Shown: positions 61,431 to 64,000 of the stretch, piece by piece | Layout: each line of letters opens with the position of its first letter | Numbering within the stretch: the first letter of the stretch is position 1 | From: a virus | Reading direction: 5' to 3' (one strand) | IMG/VR virus record: IMGVR_UViG_3300008110_000023 | Coordinates: 1-64,000 of that record | DNA: 64,000 bases | The notes under the pieces: generated by a model | The model's database searches: none | Told to the model about the DNA's origin: nothing | The model's input: the letters and a program-made list of their open reading frames with translations, nothing else | Made by a program: the position numbers and the translations under genes

Positions 61431-61633
61431 TACTCAAAGTATTCAATAGTTCCTGGTTTACCAGTAATCTTCTTGTATGCTATTTGTTTAGCAAAGATAT
61501 TAGTAATTGCTGACGCACCTTTGATACAAAGATTTACCTCTGTCTTATCAGCTTTCTTGTTCTTTAAATCTACTAATGTTTGAGCTAGCATATCTGCCAC
61601 TCCTGAACATGTTTTTAAGTCTTGTTTTTTCAT
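61430..61633 (-). CDS. Small hypothetical protein
   Basis: 67 aa, basic, helical (SGVADMLAQTLVDLKNKKAD, LCIKGASAITNIFAKQIAYK). Overlaps the lipoprotein start by 1 base (stop/start TAATG) and the 232-aa stop by 4. Function unknown. Confidence 0.6.
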   Translation of the reverse strand: MKKQDLKTCSGVADMLAQTLVDLKNKKADKTEVNLCIKGASAITNIFAKQIAYKKITGKPGTIEYFE

Positions 61634-62328
61634 AATTTATTAAGTTTAGGATAAAGTTCTCTTTTTAATTTAACTTGTTCTCTTTTTAATTGTATTAATT
61701 CTTGTGGTAAATGTACTTCTCTAGATTTTAATTTATGACTTTTACTAAACAAAAATTTAATATACCCATCTGTTAAATAATCACATTTAAATTTATCTTT
61801 TTCATAAAGACGTTGTTTATTTTTATCTGCATAATCTAAACTATATTGTCTTCTATACTTTACAAAATTAGGATCTGTGATGTTTTTAGTATAATGTAAT
61901 TTAGATGTTATAATTCTTAACATTTTTTTTGAAAGAGCTTGTAATTCAGAAGATTCATAATTATAATTACAAGAATTAGAATTACTATGACAAGCTTTAC
62001 ATTTAGATAAAATATATGCTATTTTATCTTTAAAATAATTTAACACCCAATTTTTATTACATATTATAACACCACATTGTACACAAGGCCTTCCTTCTAA
62101 TCTTGCTTTTCTTTTTCCTCTTCCAGTTTTTTTAAAATTTCTTAATCTAGTATTTATATTACGTGACATTCTATTTGCAAATAGATTTAATTCTAAAGAA
62201 TTATAATTATAATCACAAGATTTTGTTTTTGTTGAACAAGATTTACATTTTTTTACTATATATTTTCCACATATAAACCAATTCTTTTCACATAATATTA
62301 CTCCACATTGTATACAAGTTTTTTCCAT
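61630..62328 (-). CDS. Duplicated Cys-cluster protein, HNH/homing-like
   Basis: 232 aa, very basic. Two tandem ~100-residue modules share C-x-x-CGVIxCxKNW, KCK-x-C and SCxYNYxSxEL (CIQCGVILCEKNW at about 4; CVQCGVIICNKNW at about 83), so each probably binds zinc. The C-terminal ~60 residues (LTDGYIKFLFSK, then LPQELIQLKREQVKLKREL) match the tail found on many phage HNH-like or zinc-binding proteins. No HNH motif is evident, so it may be a degenerate or non-catalytic relative of mobile endonucleases. AT content and Lys/Asn bias are stronger than in neighbours. Confidence 0.65.
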   Translation of the reverse strand: MEKTCIQCGVILCEKNWFICGKYIVKKCKSCSTKTKSCDYNYNSLELNLFANRMSRNINTRLRNFKKTGRGKRKARLEGRPCVQCGVIICNKNWVLNYFKDKIAYILSKCKACHSNSNSCNYNYESSELQALSKKMLRIITSKLHYTKNITDPNFVKYRRQYSLDYADKNKQRLYEKDKFKCDYLTDGYIKFLFSKSHKLKSREVHLPQELIQLKREQVKLKRELYPKLNKL

Positions 62329-62342
62329 AAGAATAGTATTAA

Positions 62343-62364
62343 AAGAGAGTATTTCTACTCTCTT
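62343..62364 (-). terminator. Intrinsic terminator overlapping the 70-aa gene end
   Basis: Perfect 9-bp stem AAGAGAGTA/TACTCTCTT (62356-62364 with 62343-62351) with a short loop and TTTTAATAC beyond it on the minus strand. The TAG stop of the gene lies in the hairpin. Confidence 0.85.
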
Positions 62365-62567
62365 AAATTGTTTCTATAATTATCTAACCAAGTTGCATCT
62401 TCCTCATGCTTGAATGTAAGCTGAGGTTTCTTGATTTCTTCTTTAATACCTAATTCTGTTTTGATTAAATTAAGTCTGGCATTAATAGACTTAACATAAA
62501 TTGGTAAACTATTGTGTTTATTAATCATAGGTTTACCACTCTTAGTTGTTTTTTGAAATGAGTTCAT
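62355..62567 (-). CDS. Small basic hypothetical protein
   Basis: 70 aa: basic N terminus (NSFQKTTKSGKPMINKHNSL), then KSINARLNLIKTELGIKEEI and an acidic-aromatic end (HEEDATWLDNYRNNLRE). ATG is preceded by AATTAAAAACACACAAAACT. Function unknown. Confidence 0.6.
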   Translation of the reverse strand: MNSFQKTTKSGKPMINKHNSLPIYVKSINARLNLIKTELGIKEEIKKPQLTFKHEEDATWLDNYRNNLRE

Positions 62568-62588
62568 AGTTTTGTGTGTTTTTAATTA

Positions 62589-62930
62589 TTAATGATAAAT
62601 ATGTGGATTAGACATTTCTAAGATAAAAGAATACTTCTTATCTAATTTATCCATAGCAACTTCTCTTAATACTCTATAGATATTAAGTGCTTCTTGTGTA
62701 AAGAAACTATAATCTGTAGATAAAAGATTGATTTCTAAATAATTTTGAACTATTTTGTTTTCAGTATGTTTATATTTTTTTAAAGCTGTTACTTTAATAG
62801 GATTTAAATCATACTTATTACATATATTTAAATTAGTTTCATTATCCAATACTCTAACTCTAAAGTAATGAATATGGATACCATTAAAAACAATAGTACC
62901 TCTTCCAAATTTGCTTATTACACTTTGCAT
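62589..62930 (-). CDS. Hypothetical early protein
   Basis: 113 aa, mixed alpha/beta (GRGTIVFNGIHIHYFRVRVL; YSFFTQEALNIYRVLREVAM). No cysteine cluster or membrane helix. Leader AACACACAACT before ATG. Function unknown. Confidence 0.6.
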   Translation of the reverse strand: MQSVISKFGRGTIVFNGIHIHYFRVRVLDNETNLNICNKYDLNPIKVTALKKYKHTENKIVQNYLEINLLSTDYSFFTQEALNIYRVLREVAMDKLDKKYSFILEMSNPHIYH

Positions 62931-62948
62931 AGTTGTGTGTTTAATTGT

Positions 62949-63047
62949 TTATAATATGTTATACAATGTAGAAGCAAGTAATACACTAGCTCCTACTACT
63001 AAAAATGCTATTGTTGCAATAGCTGCAATGTTAAATATCTTTTCCAT
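62949..63047 (-). CDS. Tiny membrane protein (32 aa)
   Basis: ATG at 63047, TAA at 62949: MEKIFNIAAIATIAFLVVGA then SVLLASTLYNIL. One membrane helix. Preceded by AAACACACATAAAACT, the repeated leader of this region, which strongly supports the start. Confidence 0.65.
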   Translation of the reverse strand: MEKIFNIAAIATIAFLVVGASVLLASTLYNIL

Positions 63048-63078
63048 AGTTTTATGTGTGTTTAATTAGTTAAATAAA

Positions 63079-63103
63079 AAGAGAGTGCTAGTGCATCTCT
63101 CTT
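63079..63103 (-). terminator. Intrinsic terminator overlapping the 58-aa gene end
   Basis: Stem AAGAGAG/CTCTCTT (63097-63103 with 63079-63085) extended by a TGC/GCA pair, then TTTTTATTTAA on the minus strand. Confidence 0.85.
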
Positions 63104-63264
63104 AATTCATTAGCTCTTGACATATGAGCAAGTTTAATTTCTGTCAAGATTTTATTCATTGCTATACCAAGTACAGCATAAGACTCTTCTATGTTTTCAA
63201 CATTATCATTGTTGTCAACAATAGCGTTAGCTAATTGTATAGCTAGCATTTCTATTTTTCCCAT
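63088..63264 (-). CDS. Small hypothetical protein (58 aa)
   Basis: ATG at 63264 to TAG at 63088. All-helical, amphipathic: MGKIEMLAIQLANAIVDNND, ESYAVLGIAMNKILTEIKLA, ending RANELREMH. Starts after AAACACATAAAACT. Its 3' end encodes one arm of the terminator hairpin. Function unknown. Confidence 0.65.
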   Translation of the reverse strand: MGKIEMLAIQLANAIVDNNDNVENIEESYAVLGIAMNKILTEIKLAHMSRANELREMH

Positions 63265-63302
63265 AGTTTTATGTGTTTTAAGTTAGTTATTAATTATCAC
63301 TC

Positions 63303-63446
63303 TGCATTCAGTTGTAATAAAAAAGCTACTTCAAACAGGTCCTTACATGAATACTATCAAAGCCTATTATTATGCCTACTTTTATTTTTTTTTGTTACCT
63401 ATTCAGGTATTACAACTGCTAGTCCTTGTGAAACTAGATTGATGCA
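63303..63446 (-). ncRNA. Candidate structured RNA element
   Basis: The 63273-63465 gap has no ORF but strong self-complementarity: TGCAT 63303-63307 with ATGCA 63442-63446; CAGTTGTAATA 63309-63319 with TATTACAACTG 63408-63418, perfect over 11 bp; and hairpin CTAGT/ACTAG 63419-63437. Together they make a branched fold that encloses an 88-base domain. Strand is assumed from neighbouring genes. Confidence 0.45.
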
Positions 63447-63454
63447 TTAATAAA

Positions 63455-63483
63455 AAAAGAGAGTACTATTGTTCCTCTCTTTT
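63455..63483 (-). terminator. Intrinsic terminator overlapping the 68-aa gene end
   Basis: Perfect 9-bp stem AAAAGAGAG/CTCTCTTTT (63475-63483 with 63455-63463), followed by TTTTTTT-like run on the minus strand. The TAG stop of the gene (63466-63468) lies in the loop. Confidence 0.85.
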
Positions 63484-63672
63484 AAAGTAGGTTATCTCCA
63501 CAAGAAGTCTTGCAACTCTTGCATGTCCCATAGCAAAGGCTAACTTTGCATGAGGATGCATTTGTTTAAGTAACTTCTCAAATGGACCAACTCTTTTGAA
63601 TCCCATATATTCTGCTATTGTACAGAATCTTATGGAAAACCTCTCATTGGTAATCTTTTTGTGCGTATACAT
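63466..63672 (-). CDS. Small hypothetical early protein
   Basis: 68 aa, basic: MYTHKKITNERFSIRFCTIA, EYMGFKRVGPFEKLLKQMHP, AMGHARVARLLVEITYFKRE. Most upstream (first transcribed) protein gene of the visible leftward unit. Helical C-terminal half. Function unknown; first early genes often encode host-takeover proteins. Confidence 0.6.
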   Translation of the reverse strand: MYTHKKITNERFSIRFCTIAEYMGFKRVGPFEKLLKQMHPHAKLAFAMGHARVARLLVEITYFKREEQ

Positions 63673-63708
63673 AGTTTGTATTTTAATTAATTAATAATAA
63701 GAAAAAAT

Positions 63709-63817
63709 AACAAGCAGGTGTATGTCCATCCAATACATACACTCTCTACAACCCGTTGGCATTCAAGGTAATTACTCCTCAAACGTAGATTAGTTAGTAC
63801 AATGTACTCTGCTTGTT
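63709..63817 (-). ncRNA. Candidate structured RNA element A
   Basis: Non-coding. Closing helix AACAAGCAG (63709-63717) with CTGCTTGTT (63809-63817), perfect over 9 bp. Inside are GTGTATGT/ACATACAC (63718-63725 with 63735-63742, perfect 8 bp) and GTAC/GTAC (63797-63807). Two hairpins within one closing stem. Confidence 0.5.
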
Positions 63818-63853
63818 ATAATAAGATAATAATTTAAAAAGAATGGAAAGGGT

Positions 63854-64000
63854 AGAACATTTCTGATACATCAGACAATATGAATGTTGACTATTATTCC
63901 CTAACTCACCCTAGTGTACTCTTACAAGGTTGCAACCCTTGATTTCCCTATTGGAAGATGAATAATACATCAATCTTCTGGTGTTAATACCTGCTTGGAT
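63854..64000 (-). ncRNA. Candidate structured RNA element B, cut by window edge
   Basis: Non-coding. Serial hairpins: AACATT/AATGTT enclosing TCTGA/TCAGA (63856-63888), CAAGG/CCTTG with a 7-base loop (63925-63941), GAAGAT/ATCTTC (63954-63978). Ends with ACCTGCTTG (63989-63997), which is the exact complement of CAAGCAGGT at 63711-63719. May continue beyond the window. Confidence 0.4.

Noticed and set aside
63303-63446. A hammerhead ribozyme, from GAAAC near 63430
   Set aside because: The CUGAUGA core motif is not found in a matching position on either strand.
1-64000. CRISPR array or diversity-generating retroelement
   Set aside because: No regularly spaced direct repeats of CRISPR type and no reverse-transcriptase motif were seen. 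The duplicated spikes are paralogues, not a template/variable repeat pair.

Overview
The window is about 64 kb of a very AT-rich double-stranded DNA phage genome that looks like a crAss-like phage (order Crassvirales) of a Bacteroidota host. Support for this: a virion block of ring, muzzle and cargo proteins leads into a giant RNA polymerase protein whose active-site motif is of the DxDxD type (D-Y-D-V-D); the replication block on the opposite strand holds a PolA-type polymerase, DnaB-like helicase, Toprim primase, SF2 helicase, ligase, dUTPase and FEN-type nuclease; and four intergenic promoters fit the Bacteroidota sigma consensus (TTG, 20 bases, TAnnTTTG). Gene starts have A-rich leaders rather than GGAGG sites. 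TAA dominates as stop, with some TAG and TGA, and nothing indicates stop-codon recoding.

Layout, plus strand, 1-37.0 kb: two paralogous receptor-binding or tail-spike-like proteins (the first cut by the window edge) and a long tail fibre (to 5.5 kb); a promoter, then a lysis cassette with two membrane proteins, a GH24 lysozyme and a spanin-like envelope protein (5.8-7.5 kb); tail ring proteins and a large muzzle/stabilisation protein (7.6-14.0 kb); a second promoter, then the ejected cargo: a 965-aa Gly-Gly-repeat protein, a 608-aa protein, a 4765-aa polyvalent protein (RNA polymerase core, HExxH metallopeptidase-like segment, nucleotide-binding-like segment, SF1 helicase) and a 1314-aa protein ending in a membrane segment (14.0-37.0 kb). 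A bidirectional terminator at 37.06 kb separates the two converging transcription units.

Layout, minus strand, 63.7 kb down to 37.1 kb (transcribed leftward): an early region of many small membrane, lipoprotein, zinc-binding and unknown genes with one tRNA-like element, a radical-SAM protein of spore-photoproduct-lyase type, and strongly self-complementary non-coding stretches at 63.27-63.47 and 63.7-64.0 kb; then replication (PolA, SF2 helicase, helicase loader, DnaB helicase, nucleotide-pool protein, Sak4-like ATPase, ssDNA-binding candidate, primase); then a MoxR-type AAA+ ATPase, a metallopeptidase-VWA protein and an unknown partner; then a resolvase-like nuclease, FEN nuclease, DEDDy exonuclease, sigma-like factor, DNA ligase and dUTPase. 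Terminator/promoter pairs at 56.75 and 43.96 kb divide this strand into early, replication and recombination/metabolism units.

How it would work together (inference from known crAss-like phages): the cargo proteins, including the RNA polymerase, enter the cell with the DNA and transcribe early genes. The host-type promoters drive replication and late genes. The sigma-like factor is a candidate switch. The least explained parts are the MoxR/VWA triad, the radical-SAM enzyme, the polyvalent giant protein and the structured non-coding elements.
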